Below, one piece after another: positions 17,051 through 25,331 of a stretch of 64,000 nt of DNA. Every line of letters begins with the position of its first letter. Position 1 is the stretch's first letter. The stretch is from Lewinellaceae bacterium (GTDB taxonomy: Bacteria; Bacteroidota; Bacteroidia; Chitinophagales; Saprospiraceae). The notes under the pieces are model-generated. The model worked only from the letters and a program-made list of their open reading frames with translations. It did not search any database and was not told where the DNA came from. The DNA lies in contig JACJXV010000014.1 of NCBI GenBank assembly GCA_020636445.1, positions 17,115-81,114 on the forward strand. The letters run 5' to 3'. The translations under genes and the position numbers were made by a program.

Positions 17051-18925
17051 ATGCGCCAAACAGTCTTTCTTGTGTTTGTATGTATTTTTTGTCTTTCCGG
17101 TTTCGCTTCCGCCCAATCTTCGGGCGAAACTAAGGTTCCCTCCCAAATCGAACAAGTCACCGTTTTCCAACAATCGGCTCAGCTGCAGCGAACAGCGGAA
17201 GCTCGTATTCCCACGGGTAAAACGACCCTGGTAATCACTGGCCTCTCGCCCGAAATGGATCCGGCCAGTCTGCGGGTAACACTCCCCGGAGCCGCCGCTA
17301 CCCTGCTCAGTGTCAACCACCGGCGCAACTTCCTCGAACGACAGGAAATGGATGCCTCCATGACGCTCATCAATAACCGGCTGCGGCGCCTGCGCGATAG
17401 CACGCAAACGCAGCAAGCCCTGTTGGAAACCCTCCAGGAAGAAATCTCCTTTCTCCAGGCCAACCGCCGTATCGGCAGCGATCAAACCGCCTACTCGCTG
17501 GCTGAGTTACAACAAATCAGCCGCTATTACGCCGACCGACTCCGGGAAATTAAGCTCGAACAACTGCAACGCACCCAACTCATCAGCCGGCTCGACTCCA
17601 TCCAAAACTTACTCCAACAACAACTAGCGCAAATCAGCGCCAAGGCCCCCACACAGCGCAGCGAGGTAGTGCTCCGCCTCGACGCCAAGGCTCCCGAAAC
17701 AATTCGGATTCAACTCAGCTACCTCTGTAAAGGGGCTGGTTGGTTTCCCACCTACGATATTAAAGTTGACCGGCTGGATCAACCTATCCAATTGGTCTAT
17801 AAGGCGCGGGTGTACCAAAACACCGGCGAGGACTGGCCCCAGGTGAAGTTGGTATTTTCCAATGCCCGCCCCGATCAGAGTGGAGTATTGCCTGACCTGC
17901 CACCTTACTACCTGCGACCGTTCCAGCCGGAGCCCTACCGCTATGCACTCAATGATGCAGCCTACGACCCTACTGTCCGGGTAGTGGAGGGTTACCTCCT
18001 CGATGAAAACGGTGAACCCCTGATTGGAGCTGCAGTTCTGGCCAAAGGAACTAACATTGGTACCGTAACGGATTTCAATGGTTACTACCAAATCACTATC
18101 CCCGCCGGTGTGACGCGGCTGGTCTATTCGTACCTCGGTTTTACCACCCAGGAACGCGTGATCGATAGCGGACGCAAGGATGTTAAGTTACAAAACGATG
18201 ATATAACCTTATCGGAAGTCGTCGTAACGGGGTATGCTGCTGGCGTTAATGTTAGCCGCGAACGCAAAGCTGCCGCCCCGCCACCGGCCACCCTGCCAAC
18301 CACCATTGTCGAGAAAACCACGAATGTGGAATTCGCCCTTGATATCCCCTACAGTGTACCCAGTAATGGCGAGCAATACACCCTCGACCTTGCCACCATG
18401 GCCATCCCTGGCCAGTTTGACTACCAGGCAACCCCTAAACTGGAAAAAGCGGCTTACCTGACCGCTTATATCACCGATTGGGAGCAATACAACCTGCTCG
18501 ATGGGGATGCCAATCTTTTTCTGGAAGATACCTACCTGGGACGAACCCTGATCGATACCCGCAACCTGGCGGATACGCTCAAACTTTCCCTCGGCAAAGA
18601 CCCGGGTATTGGGCTGGAACGCAAACTTATTCAGGATGTCAGCAAGCGGGGGTTCCTGGGTAGCAAGAAAACGGTGAGCCGGGGCTACCGGCTGGTCGTG
18701 CGTAACAACAAAACCCAACCCATACGGATTACCGTTCGCGACCAAATTCCGCTCAGTACCAGCAAAGAAATTGAAGTGATTCCTGTCACCTTAAGCGATG
18801 GCACCTTGCAAGCAGAAACCGGAGAGCTAAGCTGGGTTATCGAACTAAAGCCCGGAGAACAGCGCGAGTGGGAATTGCGCTACGATGTCCGTTTTCCCCG
18901 CGAGCTCAACATTCGGGTGGAGTAA
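17051..18925 (+). CDS. DUF4139/MuiA-family protein with inserted carboxypeptidase-regulatory-like domain
   Basis: A 624-residue exported protein: signal peptide 1-21 (cleavage after ASA), an N-terminal DUF4140-like strand region (30-95), a coiled coil (about 100-195) and the DUF4139 domain, starting at GAGWFPTYDIKVD (228-240) and resuming after 400. Between about 310 and 395 sits a complete SusC-style N-terminal domain: VVEGYLLDENGEPLIGAAV, TDFNGYYQI and LSEVVVTGYA. In SusC-type receptors this segment precedes the TonB plug. MuiA-type proteins are linked to mucoidy and envelope traits, but a reaction is not known. It has its own terminator and no operon partner. Confidence 0.88.
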   Translation: MRQTVFLVFVCIFCLSGFASAQSSGETKVPSQIEQVTVFQQSAQLQRTAEARIPTGKTTLVITGLSPEMDPASLRVTLPGAAATLLSVNHRRNFLERQEMDASMTLINNRLRRLRDSTQTQQALLETLQEEISFLQANRRIGSDQTAYSLAELQQISRYYADRLREIKLEQLQRTQLISRLDSIQNLLQQQLAQISAKAPTQRSEVVLRLDAKAPETIRIQLSYLCKGAGWFPTYDIKVDRLDQPIQLVYKARVYQNTGEDWPQVKLVFSNARPDQSGVLPDLPPYYLRPFQPEPYRYALNDAAYDPTVRVVEGYLLDENGEPLIGAAVLAKGTNIGTVTDFNGYYQITIPAGVTRLVYSYLGFTTQERVIDSGRKDVKLQNDDITLSEVVVTGYAAGVNVSRERKAAAPPPATLPTTIVEKTTNVEFALDIPYSVPSNGEQYTLDLATMAIPGQFDYQATPKLEKAAYLTAYITDWEQYNLLDGDANLFLEDTYLGRTLIDTRNLADTLKLSLGKDPGIGLERKLIQDVSKRGFLGSKKTVSRGYRLVVRNNKTQPIRITVRDQIPLSTSKEIEVIPVTLSDGTLQAETGELSWVIELKPGEQREWELRYDVRFPRELNIRVE

Positions 18926-18930
18926 AATGA

Positions 18931-18970
18931 AATCATCCCGGTTGGCTCTTTCCGTCAGCCGGGATGATTC
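18931..18970. terminator. Bidirectional terminator
   Basis: Perfect 11-bp arms AATCATCCCGG (18931-18941) and CCGGGATGATT (18959-18969) lie between the convergent MuiA-like gene and the gene at 18977. On the plus strand a T/C-rich stretch follows. Confidence 0.75.
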
Positions 18971-18976
18971 TTGTTG

Positions 18977-19396
18977 TTAATCATTAAGTTTTTCAACCTT
19001 GTACACGAAGTATTCGGTATCTCCCTGCCAGGGCATTGCTTTTACTTTTTCCCGGTAATACAACTTCACGTGATTACCCTGCTGAGCATCCAGATCTTGG
19101 TATATGGAAGTCTTCCAAACGGAAAAATTCCACATATTACCCATACTCCCGTCACCGCCTTCGCCGGAAAAACCACCTAAATTCAGGGTTCCTTCGTAGG
19201 TTTTAAAGGCAACACCTTTCTTGGAAATCTTGACTAAAATCCCCGAACGGGTCCCCTTGCTGTAGGTGTAATTACAAACGGCAAAATAGCCCACCAGGGT
19301 AAGTAATCCTATGCCTAAAAGGATGCGTAGCAGCTGCTTGATTCGCTTGCCAACATTCTTGGCACCATCCTTTACTACTTCTTGAAATTCACTCAT
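18977..19396 (-). CDS. Conserved hypothetical membrane protein
   Basis: A 139-residue protein with a charged N-terminus, one membrane segment (about 22-42) and a soluble beta-rich C-terminal part with a glycine cluster (GGFSGEGGDGSMGN) and conserved tryptophans. It resembles a Bacteroidota family that databases sometimes label 6-phosphogluconate dehydrogenase, a label the sequence does not support: no NADP-binding or catalytic motif is present. It is followed 54 bases upstream by the SWIM-family gene on the same strand. Role unknown. Confidence 0.75.
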   Translation of the reverse strand: MSEFQEVVKDGAKNVGKRIKQLLRILLGIGLLTLVGYFAVCNYTYSKGTRSGILVKISKKGVAFKTYEGTLNLGGFSGEGGDGSMGNMWNFSVWKTSIYQDLDAQQGNHVKLYYREKVKAMPWQGDTEYFVYKVEKLND

Positions 19397-19450
19397 AACT
19401 ATGGTATATACTATTTAACTTAAGATACATAATTTTGGACAAACAGTCCA

Positions 19451-20752
19451 TTATTCAGCCAGCGAAACTACCTGCCCATCGCGGATCAGACTGAGGGGGG
19501 TTAATCCGGCTTCCTGCCATTCTCCGAATACGGTAACCGGTTGCCCACCGCTTGCCGCCAGCAATTTCCACCCTGCTGGTCCAGACATGACCAGAGGCAG
19601 CGTCTGCCGGGCCTGGTCTACAAGTAATAGACGTGGGTTTTGGACAGGGGTCACCCAACTAAGCAAGGCAGGAATAACCCCTAACCAGGGCTGCTGTCCA
19701 ATAGCAAGTGCTGCGCTATCCAAAAAAGCAGCTACGGTAGATTCTCCTGTCAGGGCAACAGCTGGGGCAGGCGTCAACGCCCCTTCTTTGAAAAGTGCAC
19801 GCTGCGGATACGCGGAGGGATAATAAACTAATGCAGCCTCATAAAGCTGCCCCGGCTGCCAATCCCCCTCAAAAGCCGCGTCCCCCCATGCAAAGTCGAG
19901 AAGCAAGGCAAAGCGGTTTTGTTGAGTACCCCACAGCCAAACCCGGCGAAAGCGCAATTTATTCTCTTCTCCCATTACCCGCCCAACAACCAGCCACTGG
20001 TCCTTCACCGTGGTTCCATCTGCCAGGATATCATCCTTGCGCAACCGCACCCCTCCGTAGATCAGCACATCATCCTGGAGCGCTTCCGGCAATTCATCCA
20101 GGCGGTCAAACGCTTCTACCCATAAATGTAAGTCCGCGATCTCCTGAGCGAAAGCCGTGATCCAGTTGGGCGCATCGCATTTATCCCTTAGTTGCCGGAT
20201 ACGGTTAGCAACGGCAGCGAGTTTTTGGTCTACTAAACGGGCAGCAATAGCCTCCCAGTAAGTTGCTGGTTGTGCCTGCAGAGCCCCCAGGCCTTGCCGG
20301 GCTACATCGACCAACCACTGACGGAGCTCCTGCACGCCGTCCTGCATGGCTACCAGGCGTTGCTCTCGGGTGCGGCGGCGTTGCTCCGCTTGTTGATCAG
20401 CACGAGTGGCTAGCTCGGCAGCTGAAAGCACAGTGGGTTGCAGCCCCTCCCGCACCCAATCCGGAACTTCCGTCCCATGCTTAAAGAGTGTTTTGTCGCG
20501 CAACCAGAGAATAGCCAGGGCCAGCGCATATTTATCCGGCTTACGCAAGATTGGTGTATTGCTGTAGGCGTGCCGGTTCGCCAAATCCCAGGCAACCCGG
20601 TACCGGGAAGCCCCCTGACTGCGGCATTCCGCCCAAATAAAGGTATCAGCGTGGGTAACCCCCGACCATCGACGGGGTGACAACAAGCGGTAAGCCCGCT
20701 CCAGCGTTGCCGGATCGGGTGCTAATTGCGGTATATCGTCTGTTGTAAACAT
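19451..20752 (-). CDS. SWIM-family protein with all zinc ligands replaced
   Basis: A 433-residue protein with the architecture of the bacterial SWIM zinc-finger family: THADTFIWAECRSQG, a strand, the finger position (64-75), ALALAILWL and then a charged helical region QELRQWLVDVARQGL. The SWIM motif CxCx6CxH is replaced: S64, T66, D73 and Y75 occupy the four zinc-ligand positions while flanking residues are kept (proline 67, Lys-Pro at 71-72, Lys74 and ALAL). Family members often sit in operons with MoxR ATPase, VWA and DUF5691 genes; none is here. It therefore may be a zinc-free relative that has lost or changed DNA or protein binding. Alternative: a sequencing artefact is unlikely because frame and length are intact. 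Confidence 0.8.
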   Translation of the reverse strand: MFTTDDIPQLAPDPATLERAYRLLSPRRWSGVTHADTFIWAECRSQGASRYRVAWDLANRHAYSNTPILRKPDKYALALAILWLRDKTLFKHGTEVPDWVREGLQPTVLSAAELATRADQQAEQRRRTREQRLVAMQDGVQELRQWLVDVARQGLGALQAQPATYWEAIAARLVDQKLAAVANRIRQLRDKCDAPNWITAFAQEIADLHLWVEAFDRLDELPEALQDDVLIYGGVRLRKDDILADGTTVKDQWLVVGRVMGEENKLRFRRVWLWGTQQNRFALLLDFAWGDAAFEGDWQPGQLYEAALVYYPSAYPQRALFKEGALTPAPAVALTGESTVAAFLDSAALAIGQQPWLGVIPALLSWVTPVQNPRLLLVDQARQTLPLVMSGPAGWKLLAASGGQPVTVFGEWQEAGLTPLSLIRDGQVVSLAE

Positions 20753-20862
20753 CTGCTGGCACTGGAGATATAAGGGTGATTACAGAAAATCCAGCACACT
20801 CACTAATTCACCAGGGAGAGTAGGGCTGAGTGCAGCTATACGCCTTCCAAGGAGGGTATTTA

Positions 20863-21609
20863 TCAATCGTCATCCTCTTCCTCTTCCAATAAGATCCCGA
20901 GAGCCACCATCGCTTTCTCAGAAGCAGTTTGCTCGGCACTTTTCTTATTGAAATCATCTGCGGTGGCCACGCGCTCACCATTGATCATCACCGCTACTTT
21001 GAAGCGGTCGCGCTTCTCGAATTTATAACGAGCCAGTAGTTTGTAGGCCACTGATCGGCCATTTTTCTGGCACCATTCCAACAACTGGCTTTTATAGTTG
21101 TCATCCACCCGCTCTAGTTCGTGAATATCGACGTATTTACGCAGCATGCGGTTGATGACGTAGCGCTTCGTCTCCGGGTAGCCACATTCCAGGTAAATGG
21201 CTCCAACCAGGGCTTCCACCGCATTGCCCAACATCGAGCGGCTCAGCCGGGTACTGTTGTACTCTTGCAACAGCATATCCAGACCCATTTTATCCCCTAT
21301 CTTGTTGAGTGATTTGCGCTTAACAATCTTTGAGCGCATCTTGGTGAGGAATCCTTCGTCGCTATTCGGGTATTTTTTGAATAAATACTCCGCCACGATG
21401 GTGCCTAAAACAGCATCACCCAGGTATTCAAGCCGTTCGTTATTCTGAATCGGAAAGGCTTTATCGCTATTCGACGAGGATTTATGGGCGAAAGCTAATT
21501 TAAAGATGCGTAAGCTCGACGGGGTGAACCCGAGTAAGGAATGCATCTTTCGCGCAAAATCCCGGTCTGGCGACAGATAATAATTATAAAGCCTGAATAC
21601 GAACCGCAA
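20863..21609 (-). CDS. rnc: Ribonuclease III
   Basis: A 248-residue double-strand-specific endonuclease that processes rRNA precursors and mRNA. The catalytic signature NNERLEYLGDAVLG is at 56-69 and the second acidic site is in LVGAIYLECGYPE. A C-terminal double-stranded RNA-binding domain (about 165-240) ends in acidic residues. It is the last gene of acpP-fabF-rnc, ten bases after fabF, an order conserved in Bacteroidota. Start ATG 21609. Confidence 0.97.
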   Translation of the reverse strand: MRFVFRLYNYYLSPDRDFARKMHSLLGFTPSSLRIFKLAFAHKSSSNSDKAFPIQNNERLEYLGDAVLGTIVAEYLFKKYPNSDEGFLTKMRSKIVKRKSLNKIGDKMGLDMLLQEYNSTRLSRSMLGNAVEALVGAIYLECGYPETKRYVINRMLRKYVDIHELERVDDNYKSQLLEWCQKNGRSVAYKLLARYKFEKRDRFKVAVMINGERVATADDFNKKSAEQTASEKAMVALGILLEEEEDDD

Positions 21610-21619
21610 GGTGTTTCAG

Positions 21620-22873
21620 TTAATCGAATTTTTTAAAGATCACGGAAGCGTTATGGCCGCCAAATCCGAAGGTATTACTCAATACCGCACGGACTTTACG
21701 TTCCTGGGCCTCATTGAAAGTAAAGTTCAATCGGGGATCCAACTCCGGATCATCCGTGAAGTGATTGATTGTAGGGGGAATGAAGTTTTCCTGCATTGCC
21801 AGAATACCAGCCAGGGCTTCAACGGCACCGGCAGCTCCCAGCAAATGGCCAGTCATTGACTTCGTCGAACTGATATTCAGGTCATAGACATGGTCTCCAA
21901 AAACCTGCTGAATAGCCTTTGTTTCGGCCACATCCCCCAAAGGTGTAGAGGTACCATGTACATTGATGTAGTCGATATCGGAAGGCACCATTTTGGCATC
22001 AGCCAGTGCCATCCGCATCACATTGCGGGCACCCAGGCCTTCAGGATGTGGGGCGGTCAGGTGATACGCATCGGCAGTTGCTCCACCACCCACGATTTCA
22101 GCGTAAATGGTCGCGCCACGCTTTTGAGCGTGTTCCAATTCTTCCAGTACCAGGCAGGCAGCGCCTTCACCTAAAACAAACCCATCACGATCCTTATCGA
22201 AGGGCCGTGAGGCGGTTAGAAAGTCATCATTACGGGTTGACAGGGCTTTCATGGCATTAAAGCCGCCAATGCCCGCAGCCGTTACGGCAGCTTCTGATCC
22301 ACCGGTTACTACTATATCGTTACGCCCCAACCGAATAAAATCAAAGGCGTTCATAATCGCGTGAGTTGCCGACGCACAAGCGGAAACAGTTCCATAATTC
22401 ACGCCCCGCAGGCCGTAGCGCATCGAAATGTGGCCGGCTGCAATATCGGAGATCATCTTGGGAATCATGAAAGGGCTGTAACGCGGGATACCACTACCCT
22501 TAGCATAGGACTCTACTTCTTCCTCCAGGGAACGCAAACCGCCAATGCCCGAGCCCCAAATTACCCCAATCCGGTCGGGGTCAAGAGCAGGGTTAGTGGC
22601 AGGATCCAGCCCGGCATCTTCCATCGCCTGACTGGCACTTGCCAATGCAAAATGCGCAAAGCGGTCGATCCGCCGTACTTCGCGCTTATCAATATACTGC
22701 TCTGGGTCAAAATTTTTGACCTCACAAGCAAACTGCGTTTTAAATTGGGATGCGTCGAAAAGCGAAATCAGATTGGCGCCACTGCGTCCTTGCTTAAGCC
22801 CCTCTGCATATTCCCGTACATTGTTTCCGATGGGCGTAATCGCCCCCATGCCCGTGACAACAACTCGTTTCAT
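21620..22873 (-). CDS. fabF: Beta-ketoacyl-ACP synthase II
   Basis: A 417-residue condensing enzyme of type II fatty-acid synthesis; it elongates acyl-ACP with malonyl-ACP. The catalytic Cys is C166 in GTVSACASATHAI, with the two His in INVHGTSTPLGD and TGHLLGAAGA. Length and domain order are normal. It lies between acpP (its substrate carrier) and rnc on the same strand. A 145-base gap with two hairpins separates it from acpP. Confidence 0.97.
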   Translation of the reverse strand: MKRVVVTGMGAITPIGNNVREYAEGLKQGRSGANLISLFDASQFKTQFACEVKNFDPEQYIDKREVRRIDRFAHFALASASQAMEDAGLDPATNPALDPDRIGVIWGSGIGGLRSLEEEVESYAKGSGIPRYSPFMIPKMISDIAAGHISMRYGLRGVNYGTVSACASATHAIMNAFDFIRLGRNDIVVTGGSEAAVTAAGIGGFNAMKALSTRNDDFLTASRPFDKDRDGFVLGEGAACLVLEELEHAQKRGATIYAEIVGGGATADAYHLTAPHPEGLGARNVMRMALADAKMVPSDIDYINVHGTSTPLGDVAETKAIQQVFGDHVYDLNISSTKSMTGHLLGAAGAVEALAGILAMQENFIPPTINHFTDDPELDPRLNFTFNEAQERKVRAVLSNTFGFGGHNASVIFKKFD

Positions 22874-22940
22874 ATACCGCCATTTTCTGAGGGAGCATGC
22901 TGCCTGCTCAATTGAAGGTAGCTACTTCGATAGGTATTGT

Positions 22941-22999
22941 GCAGCTTGTGGTAAGCTGCATGGAAAAATCCACAAGCCGGTTTCCCGACTTGTGGATTT
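22941..22999 (-). terminator. Twin hairpins between acpP and fabF, probable attenuator
   Basis: In minus-strand RNA, an 11-bp perfect stem (plus-strand arms 22966-22976 and 22989-22999) is followed by five U, then a 7-bp stem GCAGCTT/AAGCTGC (22941-22959). The T-run makes the first a plausible partial terminator after acpP. This would keep acyl carrier protein mRNA above fabF-rnc mRNA, in line with the high cellular demand for ACP. Inference from structure and position. Confidence 0.6.
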
Positions 23000-23018
23000 C
23001 CAAAGCTTGTCGGCAAAA

Positions 23019-23261
23019 TTACTTGCCTTCCAGTTGGGACTCCAAATAGGATATCGCTTGACCAACGGTTTGAATATTCTCAGCCTGCTCATCAGGAATC
23101 GAAACATCAAATTCTTTTTCGAACTCCATTATCAGCTCTACCGTATCCAAAGAATCGGCTCCTAAATCGCTCGTGAAGCTAGCCTCTGGAGTAACTTCCG
23201 ACTCGTCGACACCGAGCTTTTCGACGATAATTTTGCTAACTCTTTCTGCAATGCTCGACAT
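23019..23261 (-). CDS. acpP: Acyl carrier protein
   Basis: An 80-residue acidic four-helix carrier of acyl chains in fatty-acid synthesis. The phosphopantetheine serine is S37 in GADSLDT. It heads the acpP-fabF-rnc unit. A -33/-7-like promoter lies about 35-65 bases upstream of the start. Confidence 0.98.
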   Translation of the reverse strand: MSSIAERVSKIIVEKLGVDESEVTPEASFTSDLGADSLDTVELIMEFEKEFDVSIPDEQAENIQTVGQAISYLESQLEGK

Positions 23262-23295
23262 AAGAATGTACTTTATTGGTTTACGAATGCACCTG

Positions 23296-23327
23296 CAAAG
23301 TAAAGTAGAACTACCTTGATAAACAAA
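23296..23327 (-). promoter_or_regulatory. Candidate promoter of acpP
   Basis: Read on the minus strand, TTTG (23327-23324) and TTACTTTG (23303-23296) are separated by 20 bases, one base off the Bacteroidota -7 consensus TAnnTTTG. The position suits transcription starting shortly before the ATG at 23261. Further upstream the gap to pyk (to 23642) shows nothing else. Confidence 0.45.
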
Positions 23328-23642
23328 GTTTTTCCTCTTTTTTTTGCGGGTCCTCCCTGGCCGGAATCCCTAAAAACGCAGGGTTTCCTGGCCTTTTGAT
23401 CAGAAATAACCCCAAACAAATATTTCAACCCGTGCTCCAATCCTCCCAATATGGTCTATTCCTGAATTTCATTCCCCCACATAATTATTATTGTATTTTT
23501 TACACTTACTTGCCAGGAAATTGCGTACTTCGCAGTAGAAATCCAATGAATTATCGAAATATCTACCAGTAACTGGCTTTTCTTCCGCCTGCTGGTTGAT
23601 ACCGATAAGAGGGTCTTTGAAACTAACCAACAGCTCACATTT

Positions 23643-25082
23643 ATGCGATTAATGGATCAAAAAAACACGAAAATTGTCGCTACGGTGGGGCCCGCCTGTA
23701 GCTCTTACGAGAATCTGCTCGCGTTGGCGAAAGCAGGTGTGAATATTTTCCGGCTCAACTTTTCGCATAGCCGCCATGAAGAGCACCTGGAAGTGATTAA
23801 CCGCATCACGTATATCAACGAAAAATACGGGCTTTACCTCGGCATTCTGGCTGACCTGCAAGGTCCCAAATTACGGGTGGGTGAGATTGAAAACAATGAA
23901 CTCCTTCTGGAAGAAGGGGATATCATCACTTTTGTCAATGAACCCTGCATAGGCACTATGGACCGTATATATATGAGCTATCCCGAGTTTGCCCGGGATG
24001 TTACGGTCGGTGAACGCGTGCTCGTTGATGATGGCAAACTGGTTTTTGAAGTTATCGAAACCAATTCCATCGATACGGTCAGGTTGAAAACCCTGTTTGG
24101 GGGAGTACTTTCCTCGCGGAAAGGCGTTAACCTACCCAATACCAAGATATCCCTACCCTCCTTAACGGAAAAGGATCTGCACGATCTTGATTTTATCCTT
24201 ACCCAGCCTATCAACTGGATTGCGCTGTCTTTTGTGCGTTCGCCAAAAGATGTCAAGGACTTGCGGCAACGGATTGAAGCCCGGAATCATCCGGCCAAGA
24301 TCATTTCCAAAATTGAGAAGCCGGAAGCCATCGAGCGTATCGACAAAATCATCAAAGCCTCCAATGGGGTTATGGTTGCCCGTGGCGACTTGGGTATTGA
24401 AATCCCTATCGAAAAGGTCCCCATTATCCAAAAGCAGATTATCCAAAAGTGTATTCAACGGGCCCGGCCGGTTATCGTAGCTACCCAAATGATGGATAGT
24501 ATGGTTACCAACCCCAGCCCCACCCGGGCGGAAGCAACGGACGTCGCCAACGCGGTGCTCGATGGTGCCGATGCGGTTATGTTGAGTGCAGAAACTTCAG
24601 TAGGACGCCATCCCGTCAAAGTTGTGGAAGCGATGAACCGGATTATCGCCGAAGCCGAAAATGTATATTCCATCAACGGGAATCGCCCGATTCCGTCGGC
24701 CAACTCCCGGACTTTCCTTTCTGACGCGGTATGCTTCAATGCTGCCAAAACGGCGGAGGATATCCGGGCTAAGGTGATCGTCGGTATGACCAGCTCTGGC
24801 TATACGGCCTTTAAGGTATCCAGCTACCGGCCACGCAACGACGTCAAAATTGTTATTTTCTCAGACCGGATGAATATGCTTTCAACCCTGAACCTGGTGT
24901 GGGGCGTACGATGCTATTACTACGACCGCTTCACCACCACCGATGAAACAATTCAGGATGTAGTTGAAATCCTCAAACAAGATGGCATGGTTTCTACCGG
25001 AGATATCGTAGTGAACACCGGAACAATGCCACTCCATCGCCGGCATCGTACCAACATGCTCAAAGTGACTGTTGTGGAGTAG
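23643..25082 (+). CDS. pyk: Pyruvate kinase
   Basis: A 479-residue glycolytic enzyme converting phosphoenolpyruvate and ADP to pyruvate and ATP. Signatures: KIVATVGPACSSY at the N-terminus, FSHSRHEEHL (loop near the active site), ISKIEKPEAIERID (K/E catalytic region), VMVARGDLGIEIP and MDSMVTNPSPTRAEATDVANA. The C-terminal domain is complete. ATG 23652 is an alternative start three codons in. It is monocistronic, with a strong terminator. Confidence 0.97.
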   Translation: MRLMDQKNTKIVATVGPACSSYENLLALAKAGVNIFRLNFSHSRHEEHLEVINRITYINEKYGLYLGILADLQGPKLRVGEIENNELLLEEGDIITFVNEPCIGTMDRIYMSYPEFARDVTVGERVLVDDGKLVFEVIETNSIDTVRLKTLFGGVLSSRKGVNLPNTKISLPSLTEKDLHDLDFILTQPINWIALSFVRSPKDVKDLRQRIEARNHPAKIISKIEKPEAIERIDKIIKASNGVMVARGDLGIEIPIEKVPIIQKQIIQKCIQRARPVIVATQMMDSMVTNPSPTRAEATDVANAVLDGADAVMLSAETSVGRHPVKVVEAMNRIIAEAENVYSINGNRPIPSANSRTFLSDAVCFNAAKTAEDIRAKVIVGMTSSGYTAFKVSSYRPRNDVKIVIFSDRMNMLSTLNLVWGVRCYYYDRFTTTDETIQDVVEILKQDGMVSTGDIVVNTGTMPLHRRHRTNMLKVTVVE

Positions 25083-25103
25083 GAATCCTTCCCTTATGAT
25101 AAT

Positions 25104-25146
25104 AAAGAGACCCCAGGCAACTTTCCGGTTACCTGGGGTCTCTTTT
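25104..25146 (+). terminator. Rho-independent terminator of pyk
   Basis: A 12-bp stem (AGAGACCCCAGG and CCTGGGGTCTCT) with a CAACTTTCCGGTTA loop is followed by four T. It starts about 20 bases after the pyk stop. Confidence 0.85.
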
Positions 25147-25331
25147 ATGTAGCTCCGGTAAAGATTACCTACCTTTAGTGGCCAGGATATCCGCCCCTGC
25201 CTTGGCAGCATACTACGGCTTGTGGCAAACAATTCCTGCCGGTGAAACTCCGTTAGCCAAATGGATGTTTACCAAGTATTCCTCGATAATTACCAGACGC
25301 GAGACATTATAAACGGTTTTAGGTTAGACAC

